From Rhodospirillaceae bacterium (GTDB lineage Bacteria; Pseudomonadota; Alphaproteobacteria; Bin65), in the NCBI GenBank assembly GCA_028819475.1, contig JAPPLJ010000030.1, forward strand, positions 372,001 to 436,000: a DNA stretch of 64,000 bases, written 5' to 3'. Within the stretch, counting starts at the first letter, position 1. The number at the start of each line of letters is the position of its first letter. The notes under the pieces were generated by a model, which saw nothing but the letters and a program-made list of their open reading frames with translations, was not told the DNA's origin and made no database searches. This document shows, in pieces, positions 1 through 7,788 of the stretch. The position numbers and the translations under genes were made by a program.

Positions 1-178
1 CGGCGAGCAGGCCTGGCGGCGGATCCCAGACCAGCGCGGCGGTAATGTCCGCAGCGTCGCCCAGTTCGTCCGGATACAGCCGCACCTCGATCCCGCCCGG
101 CTGCGCGATCAGCATTTCGCGCCATTTGCCGAAATAGGGGTCCATGTCGCCCCAGGAGGAGGCCAGGAGCAAAGTCAT
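1..178 (-). CDS. GhrA-like D-2-hydroxyacid dehydrogenase, N-terminal part (runs off the window)
   Basis: Only the first 59 codons are present; the rest lies before base 1. The ATG is at 178 on the minus strand and reads MTLLLASSWGDMDPYFGKW. The pattern of a short hydrophobic strand, then a 'W...L' stretch and 'ALVWDPPPG', matches the N-terminal catalytic half of the glyoxylate/hydroxypyruvate reductase A group. That group reduces 2-oxoacids with NAD(P)H in the cytosol. The catalytic Arg, Glu and His are not in view, so activity cannot be judged. It starts 37 nt after the yejF stop on the same strand and is probably the last gene of the yej operon. A full-length relative of the same family is at 47198-48127. 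The family call rests on a short fragment. Confidence 0.6.
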   Translation of the reverse strand, partial: MTLLLASSWGDMDPYFGKWREMLIAQPGGIEVRLYPDELGDAADITAALVWDPPPGLLA

Positions 179-215
179 CGTCGCGCCGTCCTTCTTCGTT
201 GTCCGCCGCAGGCCG

Positions 216-1844
216 TCAAGCCGCGACGATGCCTGTCTCGTCGGCCTTGAAATCGAAGGCCGCATCCATCAGGGCCCGCGTGTAGGCCGCCTGCGGATTG
301 TCGAGCACGTCGGCCGCCGGGCCCTGCTCCACCACCTTGCCGTCGCGCATGACGATGACCTGGTGGCTCATCGCCCGGACGACCTTCAGATCGTGGCTGA
401 TGAACAGATAGGCCAGATCGTGATCGCGCTGAAGCTGGTGCAGCAGGTCGATGATCTGGCTTTGCACCGACCGGTCGAGCGCGGAGGTCGGTTCGTCCAG
501 CACCACGACCTTCGGCTTGAGCACGATGGCGCGGGCGATCGAAACCCGCTGGCGCTGGCCGCCGGAAAATTCATGCGGATAGCGGTGGCGGGTATCGGGA
601 TCGAGGCCGGTCTCCGCCAGGGCATCGATGACCGCCCGCTCGCGCGCATCGGGGTCTCCCAGGCCGTGGATCTTGAGTCCTTCCTCGACGATCTCGCCGA
701 CCGAAAGCCGCGGGCTCAGGCTGCCGAACGGATCCTGGAACACGATCTGCATCTCGCGCCGCAGCGGGCGCAGCGCCTTCCAGCCGAGGCCCTGGATGTC
801 CCGGCCCTGGTAGACGATGGGCCCGCGGCTCGAGATCAGCCGCAGCAGGCCCAGCCCGAGCGACGACTTGCCGGACCCGCTCTCGCCGACGACGCCGACG
901 GTCTCGCCGGCCCGGACGCGCAAGGCCACCTCGTCGACCGCCTTGATGTGATCGACGGTGCGGCGGAACACGCCGGCCTTGATCGGATACCAGACCCGGA
1001 ACCCTTCGGTGGCGAGCATTTCGGCGGCGCTGTCCGGCACCTCCGGCGGCGTGCCCTTCGGCTCCGAGGCCAGGAGGCGTTGGGTGTATTCGTGCTGCGG
1101 CCGGCCGAACACGTCGGCGACGGCGCCCTCCTCGACGATCTCGCCGAGGCGCATGACCGCGACCCGGTCGGCGAAATGTTCGACCACGCCGAGATCGTGG
1201 GTGATGAACAGGATGCCGAGGCCCATGTCCTTCTGGAGGTCCTTCAGGAGCTGGAGGATCGTCGCCTGGATCGTCACGTCAACAGCCGTCGTGGGCTCGT
1301 CGGCGATCAGCAGGTCGGGCTCGTTGGCGAGCGCCATGGCGATCATCACCCGCTGGCGCTGACCGCCCGAGAGTTCGTGCGGGAACGAGCCGAGCCGCCG
1401 CTCCGCCTCCTTGATGCCGACCTTCTCCAGCAGTTCGAGCACCCGCTTGCGCGCCGCGCCTTTCACCATGCCCTTGTGGATGCGCAGGATTTCGCCGATC
1501 TGCTTCTCGACGGTGTGCAGCGGGTTGAGGGCTGTCAGCGGCTCCTGGAAGATCATCGAAATGCGGTTGCCGCGAATCCGGCGCAGCACCTGCTTCGATG
1601 CGCCGATCAGCTCTTCGCCCTGGAAGTCGACGGCGCCGGCGGGATGGCTCGCCTGCGGGTAGGGCAGGAGCTGGAGCACCGACAGCGCCGAGACCGACTT
1701 GCCCGAGCCGCTTTCGCCGACGATCGCCAGCGTTTCGCCTTTATCGACATGAAAGGAAACGCCCTTGACGGCATGGACCGTGCCGTCCGGCACGTTGAAA
1801 TCGACCTTCAGATTGTCGACGGTAAGCAGGCGTTCGGCGCTCAT
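216..1844 (-). CDS. yejF: Peptide ABC transporter, dual ATP-binding protein (YejF type)
   Basis: A protein of 542 residues with two complete ABC ATPase domains in one chain, the arrangement of YejF (529 residues in E. coli). Walker A GESGSGKS is at residues 43-50 and again in the second half near 320. The signature motifs [10 protein letters not shown] and [10 protein letters not shown] are each followed by an intact Walker B (LLIADEP, VVVLDEP). It energises uptake of oligopeptides through the YejB/YejE permeases at the inner membrane. The ATG overlaps the yejE stop by 4 nt, consistent with translational coupling. The order yejA-yejB-yejE-yejF matches E. coli. Substrates in other bacteria include microcin C and other peptides; the substrate here is unknown. 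Confidence 0.93.
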   Translation of the reverse strand: MSAERLLTVDNLKVDFNVPDGTVHAVKGVSFHVDKGETLAIVGESGSGKSVSALSVLQLLPYPQASHPAGAVDFQGEELIGASKQVLRRIRGNRISMIFQEPLTALNPLHTVEKQIGEILRIHKGMVKGAARKRVLELLEKVGIKEAERRLGSFPHELSGGQRQRVMIAMALANEPDLLIADEPTTAVDVTIQATILQLLKDLQKDMGLGILFITHDLGVVEHFADRVAVMRLGEIVEEGAVADVFGRPQHEYTQRLLASEPKGTPPEVPDSAAEMLATEGFRVWYPIKAGVFRRTVDHIKAVDEVALRVRAGETVGVVGESGSGKSSLGLGLLRLISSRGPIVYQGRDIQGLGWKALRPLRREMQIVFQDPFGSLSPRLSVGEIVEEGLKIHGLGDPDARERAVIDALAETGLDPDTRHRYPHEFSGGQRQRVSIARAIVLKPKVVVLDEPTSALDRSVQSQIIDLLHQLQRDHDLAYLFISHDLKVVRAMSHQVIVMRDGKVVEQGPAADVLDNPQAAYTRALMDAAFDFKADETGIVAA

Positions 1845-3007
1845 GGGACCCGTCCCGCGGCGGCGAGCGCGCCGTCGGCCGGCTGGCGGACGTTCGAAAT
1901 TGCTGCTGCGGAATCCGGATCCTGCTCCGGCGGCGGCGCGGCGGCGGCGATGCCCTTGCGCGGATCGAAGGCGTCGCGCACCGCCTCGCCGATGAACACG
2001 AGCAGGCTCAGCAGGGCGGCGAGCACGAAGAACGCCGTGACGCCGAGCCAGGGCGATTCGAGGTTCGACCGGCCCTGCTTGAGCAATTCACCCAGCGACG
2101 GCGAGCCGGGCGGCAGGCCGTAGCCCAGGAAATCGAGCGACGTCAGCGCGACGATCGAGCCGGACAGGATGAAGGGCATGAAGGTGAGGGTCGCGACCAT
2201 CGCGTTGGGCAGGACATGCCTGAACATGATGGTGACATTGCTCGCACCGAGCGCCCGGGCGGCGCGGACATAATCGAAATTGCGCGCGCGCAGGAATTCC
2301 GCGCGCACCACGCCGACCAGCGCCATCCAACTGAACAGCAGCAAGATGATGAGCAGCCACCAGAAATTCGGCTCCACGATGGCCGAAAGGATGATGAGCA
2401 GGTAGAGGATCGGGACGGATTCCCAGATTTCGATGAAGCGCTGCAGGGACAGGTCGGTCCAGCCGCCGAAATAGCCCTGGATCGCGCCCATCGCCACGCC
2501 GATCACGCTGCTGAGCAGCGTCAGGACCAAGCCGAACAGGACGGACAGGCGGAAACCGTAGATCACCCGGGCCAGCACGTCGCGCGCCTGGTCGTCGGTC
2601 CCGAGCGGGTTGGCGGCCGATGGCGGCGTCGGCGACGGTTCGGGCAGGCCGATGACCTGGGAATCGTAGCGGTAGGGGATGAGCGGCCAGACCATCCAGC
2701 CTTTCTCGCCGATCTTCTGCTGCACGAAGCGGTCGGTGTAGTCGGCCTCGGTCTCGAACTCGCCGCCGAAGGCCGTCTCGGCATAGCGGCTGACCGAGGG
2801 CAGGTAGAGGCCGCCGTCGTACCAGACGACGATCGGCCGGTCGTTGGCGATCAACTCGGCGAACAGGCTGAGGACAAAGAGCGCGGCGAAGATCCAGAGT
2901 GACCAATAGCCCCGCCGGTTGGCGCGGAAATTGGCCAGCCGCCGCGCCGTCACCGGCGTGATCCGCCACCACAGGACGCTGTCCTTCCGGGCCGGGGCGA
3001 CGCTCAT
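1841..3007 (-). CDS. yejE: Peptide ABC transporter permease (YejE type)
   Basis: An integral membrane permease of 388 residues. After a cytoplasmic N-terminus there is one membrane span (about 33-50) and a long periplasmic loop. The binding-protein-dependent permease domain follows, with the EAA-like loop RAARALGASNVTIMFRHVLPN that contacts the ATPase. It forms the heterodimer with YejB. The C-terminal tail is Ala/Pro-rich and longer than in E. coli YejE (341 residues). The ATG at 3007 is the first one that reads into the permease; five upstream ATGs belong to a 14-bp repeat array and each hits a stop after five codons. No good Shine-Dalgarno sequence precedes 3007, so translation may depend on coupling from upstream. 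Confidence 0.92.
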   Translation of the reverse strand: MSVAPARKDSVLWWRITPVTARRLANFRANRRGYWSLWIFAALFVLSLFAELIANDRPIVVWYDGGLYLPSVSRYAETAFGGEFETEADYTDRFVQQKIGEKGWMVWPLIPYRYDSQVIGLPEPSPTPPSAANPLGTDDQARDVLARVIYGFRLSVLFGLVLTLLSSVIGVAMGAIQGYFGGWTDLSLQRFIEIWESVPILYLLIILSAIVEPNFWWLLIILLLFSWMALVGVVRAEFLRARNFDYVRAARALGASNVTIMFRHVLPNAMVATLTFMPFILSGSIVALTSLDFLGYGLPPGSPSLGELLKQGRSNLESPWLGVTAFFVLAALLSLLVFIGEAVRDAFDPRKGIAAAAPPPEQDPDSAAAISNVRQPADGALAAAGRVP

Positions 3008-3077
3008 GGCCGGATACTCATGGCCGGATACTCATGGCCGGATACTCATGCCCGGATACTCATGCCTGGAGTCTCAT
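3008..3077 (-). repeat. Five 14-bp tandem repeats forming a chain of ATGA-linked 5-codon reading frames
   Basis: On the minus strand five units of 14 nt run from the yejB stop to the yejE start. Three are ATGAGTATCCGGCC, one is ATGAGTATCCGGGC and the one next to yejB is ATGAGACTCCAGGC. ATG codons therefore lie at 3077, 3063, 3049, 3035, 3021 and finally 3007 (yejE). The yejB stop TGA (3076-3074) overlaps the first ATG. Each unit encodes a 5-residue peptide (MRLQA, MSIRA, then MSIRP three times) whose TGA overlaps the next ATG as ATGA. The repeat is seen directly; the idea of a termination-reinitiation relay is inference. The unit resembles the first 14 nt of yejE, so it may have arisen by duplication of that start. 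Confidence 0.9.
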
Positions 3078-4171
3078 GCTTGCCGGGCCTCGAAATCGAT
3101 CCGCGGATCGACCCAGATGTAGGTGAGGTCGGTGATGAGCTTCACCAGCAGGCCGATCAGCGAGAAGAAGAACAGGGTTGCGAAGACGACCGGATAATCC
3201 CGGTTGACGATCGCCTCGAAGCCGAGCAGGCCGAGGCCGTCGAGATTGAAGATGATCTCGATCAGCAGCGAGCCGGTGAACAGGATGCCGATAAAGGCGC
3301 CGGGGAAGCCGGCGATCACGATCAGCATCGCGTTGCGGAAGACATGGCCGTAGAGCACCCGCCGCTCGCCCATGCCCTTGGCGCGCGCGGTCACGACATA
3401 CTGCTTGTTGATCTCTTCGAGAAAGCTGTTCTTGGTCAGCAGCGTCAGCGCCGCAAAGCCGCCGATCACGAGCGCCAGCACCGGCAATGCAATGTGCCAC
3501 AGATAGTCCAGCACCTGCCCGGCCGTGGAAAGCTCGCTGAAATTCTCCGACACCAGCCCCTTGAGCGGGAACCACTGGAACACCGCCCCGGTCGCGAACA
3601 GGATGACCAGCATGATAGCAAACAGGAATCCGGGAATTGCGTTGGCGACCACGACGACGCCGCTGGTCCAGATGTCGAAGGCCGAGCCGTCGCGCACCGC
3701 CTTGCGGATGCCGAGCGGGATACAGACCAGATAGACGATCAGCGTCGTCCACAACCCCAGCGATATCGAGACCGGCATCTTCTCCAGCACCAGATCGACC
3801 ACCGGCCGGTTCTTGAAGAAGCTCTGGCCGAAATCGAAGGCCGCGTAGTTGGCGACCATCAGGACGAACCGTTCGTGGGGCGGCTTGTCGAGATTGAGCT
3901 GCTTGCGCAGCTTCTCCAGCAGCTCCGGATCGAGGCCCCGGCCGGCGCGCGATTCGGCGCCCGGCTGCCGCTCCTGCTGCCCGATGCCGGCCTCCTGCCC
4001 GCGGGACGAACCGGTGCGCTCCGCGACCTGGTCGCCGCCCTGGCGCAGGTTTGCGATCAGCTGCTCGATCGGCCCGCCCGGCGCCATGTTGATGATGACG
4101 AAGTTGATCACCATGATCCCGAGCAAGGTCGGGATGATCAGCAGCAGGCGGCGGACGATATAGGCCAGCAT
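3074..4171 (-). CDS. yejB: Peptide ABC transporter permease (YejB type)
   Basis: A protein of 365 residues, almost the same length as E. coli YejB (364). The N-terminal span reads MLAYIVRRLLLIIPTLLGIM, typical of DppB/YejB permeases. It is followed by the motif NMAPGGPIEQLI and a hydrophilic Gln/Arg/Gly-rich insert (about 45-80), then five further spans. The EAA loop VVTARAKGMGERRVLYGHVF sits near residues 265-285. It forms the translocation pore with YejE. The gene starts 19 nt after the yejA stop. Its own stop codon is the entry point to the 14-bp repeat chain that leads to yejE. Confidence 0.93.
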   Translation of the reverse strand: MLAYIVRRLLLIIPTLLGIMVINFVIINMAPGGPIEQLIANLRQGGDQVAERTGSSRGQEAGIGQQERQPGAESRAGRGLDPELLEKLRKQLNLDKPPHERFVLMVANYAAFDFGQSFFKNRPVVDLVLEKMPVSISLGLWTTLIVYLVCIPLGIRKAVRDGSAFDIWTSGVVVVANAIPGFLFAIMLVILFATGAVFQWFPLKGLVSENFSELSTAGQVLDYLWHIALPVLALVIGGFAALTLLTKNSFLEEINKQYVVTARAKGMGERRVLYGHVFRNAMLIVIAGFPGAFIGILFTGSLLIEIIFNLDGLGLLGFEAIVNRDYPVVFATLFFFSLIGLLVKLITDLTYIWVDPRIDFEARQA

Positions 4172-4190
4172 CGCGCGTTTCCCGCGACCG

Positions 4191-6059
4191 CTATTTCAGG
4201 CTCGCGATCCGGCCGCGCAGCCGGGCCGCCTTCGCAGGGTCGAACCACCAGGTCATGATATCCGCGCCGCCGATCGTCGGTTTGTCCGGATAGCCGAACT
4301 TGTCCCAGAACACGATGCGATCATAGGGGATGTGCCAGTTCGGGATGACGAAATGCTGGCTGAGCAGCAGCCGGTCGAGCGCCCGGGTCCGCAGCACCAG
4401 GCTCTTCCGGTCGGGCGCGGCGATCAACTGCTCCACCAGGTCGTCGACGGCCCGGTTCTGCAGGCCGCTCCAGTTGTTGCTGGCGGGCCGTTTGGCGGCA
4501 GCCGTCGTCCAGAAACCGCGCTGCTCGTTGCCCGGCGAGAGCGACTGGCCCCAGCCGAGGACGACGACGTCGAAATCGAACTTGCGCACCCGGTTGACAT
4601 ACTGGGAGAAATCGACCAGCCGGATGCGCATGTCGATGCCCAGCCGTTTCAGATTGCGCCGGATGGGCAGCACGATCCTTTCGAAGGCCGGCGAGCGCAA
4701 CAGCAGGGTAAAGCTGAACGGCCGGCCCGTCTTTGCGTTGACCAAGCGGAAATCGCGGACGACCCAGCCGGCCTCTTTCAGCAGACTGAAGGCCGCGCGC
4801 AGGCCCGGACGGATGTTGCTGTCCCTGTAGACGGGCAGCGTGTAGGGCGATGCGAATATCCGGTCCGGCACCGCGCCGGGATAGCGCCGCTTCAAATCCT
4901 GCAACAGCCTCAGCACCGCGCCCCTGGGCTTGCCGGGGCGCGATGCGAGTTCGGAATTGTCGAAGAAGCTCCGGGTCCGGGCATACTGGCCGAAGAACAG
5001 GTTGCGGTTGGTCCATTCGAAATCGAAGGCGTAGACCAGCGCCCGCCGCACCCGCCAGTCCCGGAACAGCGGATTGCGCAAATTGTAGACGAAGGCCTGC
5101 ATGCCGCTGGGCTGGCCGGTCGGGAAGGTCTTCTGGACCAGCAGCCCCTCGCGCTTCGCGGCGATGTCGTAGGCCCGCGCCCAGGCGGAGGCCGTGTTCT
5201 CGGCGCGATAGTCGAACTGGCCCGCCTTCAGCGCCTCGCGCATCACCGAGGCGTCGAAGAAATACTCGTAGCGGATCAGGTCGAAATTGTAATGGCCGAC
5301 ATTCGCCGGCAGGTTCCGGCCCCAATAGTCCTTGACCCGGAGAAATTCGATCCGGCGGCCGGGAGAGACCTTGCCGATCCGGTAGGGTCCGCTGCCGAGC
5401 GGCGGATCGAGGGAGAATTTCGAAAAGTCCCGCTTTTCCCAATAATGCTTGGGCAGAATGTTGAGGTCTCCGGCGACGATCAGGGGCAGCTCGCGGTTGG
5501 TGCCGCCGCGGAAGACGAACTTCACCGAACGCGGCCCGGTCCGCTCCATCCGGGCGATATCGCGGAAATAGTAGCGGTAGAACGGCCGGCCCTGCTTGCG
5601 CAGGATGTTCATGGAGAAAATCACGTCATCGACGGTGACGGGCCGACCGTCGTGCCAGCGCGCCGCGGGATTGAGCGTGAACTCGATCCAGGACCGGCCC
5701 TGCGGATAGCGGATCGATTCGGCGAGCAGCGGATAGAGCGTGAACGGTTCGTCATCCGCCCGGCGCATCAACGTGTCGTAGATCAGCCCGGCCCCGCTCG
5801 CCGCCGTGCCCTTGACGATGTAGGGATTCAGGCTGTCGAAGGTGCCCTGGGCCGCCAGCCACAGGCTGCCGCCCTTCGGCGCCTTCGGGTTGACATAGTC
5901 GAAATGCGGGAAGCCGGCCGAATATTTCGGCGTCCCGTGCATGGCGATGGCGTGGCTCTCGACGATGCCTGACGCCAAGGCAGCTTCGTCGGCGACGCTA
6001 TGTGCCGACAGAGCGACAAGCGAAGCGAGAGCAGCCGGAATTGCAGCGATCCAGCGCAT
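4191..6059 (-). CDS. yejA: Periplasmic extracellular solute-binding protein (YejA type, family 5)
   Basis: The start is placed at the ATG at 6059, giving 622 residues that begin with a clear signal peptide (MRWIAAIPAALASLVALSAH, likely cut after Ala23). An open frame continues upstream to 6683 but overlaps another gene and has no secretion signal. The body has the SBP family 5 pattern: HGTPKYSAGFPHFDYVNPKA near the N-terminus, LNPAARWHDGRPVTVDDV in the middle, and a C-terminal GGADIMTWWFDPAKAARL. It captures peptides in the periplasm for YejBEF. It is the first gene of the minus-strand yej operon; no promoter stood out in the 80 nt upstream. Confidence 0.92.
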   Translation of the reverse strand: MRWIAAIPAALASLVALSAHSVADEAALASGIVESHAIAMHGTPKYSAGFPHFDYVNPKAPKGGSLWLAAQGTFDSLNPYIVKGTAASGAGLIYDTLMRRADDEPFTLYPLLAESIRYPQGRSWIEFTLNPAARWHDGRPVTVDDVIFSMNILRKQGRPFYRYYFRDIARMERTGPRSVKFVFRGGTNRELPLIVAGDLNILPKHYWEKRDFSKFSLDPPLGSGPYRIGKVSPGRRIEFLRVKDYWGRNLPANVGHYNFDLIRYEYFFDASVMREALKAGQFDYRAENTASAWARAYDIAAKREGLLVQKTFPTGQPSGMQAFVYNLRNPLFRDWRVRRALVYAFDFEWTNRNLFFGQYARTRSFFDNSELASRPGKPRGAVLRLLQDLKRRYPGAVPDRIFASPYTLPVYRDSNIRPGLRAAFSLLKEAGWVVRDFRLVNAKTGRPFSFTLLLRSPAFERIVLPIRRNLKRLGIDMRIRLVDFSQYVNRVRKFDFDVVVLGWGQSLSPGNEQRGFWTTAAAKRPASNNWSGLQNRAVDDLVEQLIAAPDRKSLVLRTRALDRLLLSQHFVIPNWHIPYDRIVFWDKFGYPDKPTIGGADIMTWWFDPAKAARLRGRIASLK

Positions 6060-6139
6060 GAGGCTATTCGCGGTAAACCGATGGCGAAAGTAAGGCGAGA
6101 GATTCAGGCACGCTCGAACGGGTAAGATCTTTGCCGCGC

Positions 6140-6850
6140 TTACCACGGCTCGCGATACGGCCGGAGTTCGACGTTGAAGCTCCAGGTGCTGCGCGGCTGG
6201 TGGGCGATGCGGAAAAACTCGCCGGCAATGTCGGCCGGTTTGGCGTAGGCGTCGTCCGGCCGGTCCCCGCCCATCCGTTCGCGCACCCAGGGGATATCGA
6301 TCATCGCGTCGACGGTGATGTGGGCGACGTGGAGCCCTTTGGGCCCGAGCTCCCGGGCCAGCGCTTCGGCGAGGATGCGCTGGCCCGCCTTGGTCGGCGC
6401 GAAGCCGGTGAAATGCGGCTTGCCGCGCCAGGCGCCGGTGTTGCCGGTGACCAGCAGGGCGGCATCGCCGCGCTCGACCATGGCCGGCGCCAGTTCCTGC
6501 GCCGCGACCAGCAGGGAGGACACGTTCACCCGGAAGGTGCGCTCGAAGTCGCCGATGTCGATCTCCCGGTAAGGCGCGAAGACCGCGAGAGCCCCGTTGT
6601 AGATCGCCACCTTCGGCACGCCGAGATCGGCGACGATCCGCGCGAGCGTCGCCCGCAGCGCCTCGTGATCGGTCACGTCGCACGGATAGGCGCGGCTGTC
6701 CGCAACCTCGCCGGCGATCCGCTCCAGCCGCCCGGCCTTGCGCGCGATCATGGCGACGGCATAGCCGCCCTCGGCAAACCGCCGGACCAGCGCCTCGCCC
6801 GTGCCGGGGCCGACGCCGATGACGAGGCAGGCGGGTTTCCGGTCCGTCAT
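6140..6850 (-). CDS. Short-chain dehydrogenase/reductase-like protein lacking the Ser/Tyr catalytic pair
   Basis: A protein of 236 residues with a Rossmann fold. It opens with CLVIGVGPGTGEALVRRF (glycine-rich cofactor motif, about residues 8-25) and has CDVTDHEAL and IYNGALAVF at the usual SDR positions. Where classical SDRs have YxxxK it reads FAPTK, so the catalytic Tyr is Phe. The Ser 13 residues earlier is Asn or Thr (TGNTGAW). The Lys is kept. It may therefore bind NAD(P) without normal dehydrogenase chemistry, or use another mechanism. The ATG at 6850 overlaps the stop of the HigA-like gene by 4 nt. That makes it the last gene of a four-gene minus-strand run. Substrate unknown. Confidence 0.8.
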   Translation of the reverse strand: MTDRKPACLVIGVGPGTGEALVRRFAEGGYAVAMIARKAGRLERIAGEVADSRAYPCDVTDHEALRATLARIVADLGVPKVAIYNGALAVFAPYREIDIGDFERTFRVNVSSLLVAAQELAPAMVERGDAALLVTGNTGAWRGKPHFTGFAPTKAGQRILAEALARELGPKGLHVAHITVDAMIDIPWVRERMGGDRPDDAYAKPADIAGEFFRIAHQPRSTWSFNVELRPYREPW

Positions 6851-7128
6851 GCCGCCTCCAGGGGGACGATGTTCGAGAGATCGAGCGTCCTGCGGGCCTG
6901 GGCGAGGTCGTGAGCCCGCTGCAAATTCATCCAGAATTCGGGGGTATTGCCGAAGAACCTTGCCAGCCGCATGGCGGTATCGACCGTCAGCGACGTCTCG
7001 CCCCTGACCAGCCGTTCGATCCGGGTCCGGGGCACGTTCAGCCGTTTCGCAAGCGCGATCGCGCTCATGCCCAGCGGTTCGAGAAACAATTGGGCGAGCA
7101 CCTCGCCCGGATGGGAGGGATTCTCCAT
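6847..7128 (-). CDS. higA: HigA-family antitoxin / XRE-type regulator without an adjacent toxin
   Basis: A protein of 93 residues starting MENPSHPGEVLAQLFLEPLG, the hallmark of HigA addiction-module antitoxins. A helix-turn-helix follows (SAIALAKRLNVPRTRIERLV) and then the family's typical WMNLQRAHDLAQAR tail. HigA proteins bind operator DNA and neutralise the RNase HigB, whose gene normally lies directly upstream. Here the upstream gene on the same strand is an isomerase-like protein 18 nt away, and the downstream gene is an SDR overlapping by 4 nt. No HigB-like frame is present on either side. It may act as a solitary autoregulator or control this operon; that is inference. Confidence 0.9.
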   Translation of the reverse strand: MENPSHPGEVLAQLFLEPLGMSAIALAKRLNVPRTRIERLVRGETSLTVDTAMRLARFFGNTPEFWMNLQRAHDLAQARRTLDLSNIVPLEAA

Positions 7129-7146
7129 CGGTTCTATCGCCCTGCC

Positions 7147-7749
7147 CTACGAATTCCTGTCCAGCCACATGTCGAGATAGCGGATGCGGTCGTGGCCCCA
7201 GAACGGTTCGCCGTCGGCGACCATGTGGGGCGTGCCGAATATCCCGGCTTCGGCGGCCTCCCGGCTGGTGTTGGCGCAGGCTTCGGCCGCTGCCGCATCG
7301 TCTGCCGCGGCGTCGACATCGGCCGTCGAAACCCCGGCCGCGGAGGCGGCTTCCTTCAGCGCGTCCGACTCCGACAGGTCCGCCCCTTCGGCCCAGTAGC
7401 CCTGCATCAGCGCGGCGGACAGGCGGTTGGCCGGCTCCGGGTCCTGCAACCGGATGCGCCAGATCAGGTGGCGCGCCTGGCTGAGATCGCCACGCGGGAA
7501 GGATTTGGGAATGTTGAGCGGCAGGCCGAGCAGGCCGGCGGTGCGCGTGAAATCCTTCTTGATGTAGCGGCCCTTGGCGATCGGATTGCCGATCGGCATG
7601 TAGTCGTGAATCTTCCAGACCGTCATCAGCGAGATCGGCACCCAGTCGATCCCGCGGCCGTGTTTCGCCGCCACCCTCTGCAATTCCGCGATGCCCAGAT
7701 AGGTATGGGCGGAGGGGAGGTCGAAGTAGAGGGTAATCGGGTCGGCCAT
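7147..7749 (-). CDS. 2-hydroxychromene-2-carboxylate isomerase family (DsbA-like) protein
   Basis: A protein of 200 residues starting MADPITLYFDLPSAHTYLGI. It has the kappa-class GST/DsbA fold pattern: an early F-D/S-S-hYxxL element, MPIGNPIAKGRYIKKDFTRTA in the helical insert, and GIFGTPHMVADGEPFWGHDR near the C-terminus, which carries the family's GVFGxPxfvv...FWGxDRl signature. NahD-type members isomerise hydroxychromene carboxylates in aromatic catabolism with glutathione. Many genomic paralogues have unknown substrates. An in-frame upstream ATG at 7788 is rejected because it leaves no gap to the preceding gene and adds a basic tail. The next gene upstream is a PLP decarboxylase 39 nt away. 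Confidence 0.85.
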   Translation of the reverse strand: MADPITLYFDLPSAHTYLGIAELQRVAAKHGRGIDWVPISLMTVWKIHDYMPIGNPIAKGRYIKKDFTRTAGLLGLPLNIPKSFPRGDLSQARHLIWRIRLQDPEPANRLSAALMQGYWAEGADLSESDALKEAASAAGVSTADVDAAADDAAAAEACANTSREAAEAGIFGTPHMVADGEPFWGHDRIRYLDMWLDRNS

Positions 7750-7788
7750 GAGGCGGTCTCTTCGGTTTTGCTGACGCGCGTCAAGCAA

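Noticed and set aside
144..2123. Plus-strand open frame of 659 codons
   Set aside because: Antisense to yejF; low-complexity composition and no ribosome-binding site.
3008..3077. CRISPR-like array
   Set aside because: The units are 14 bp and directly adjacent, without spacers.
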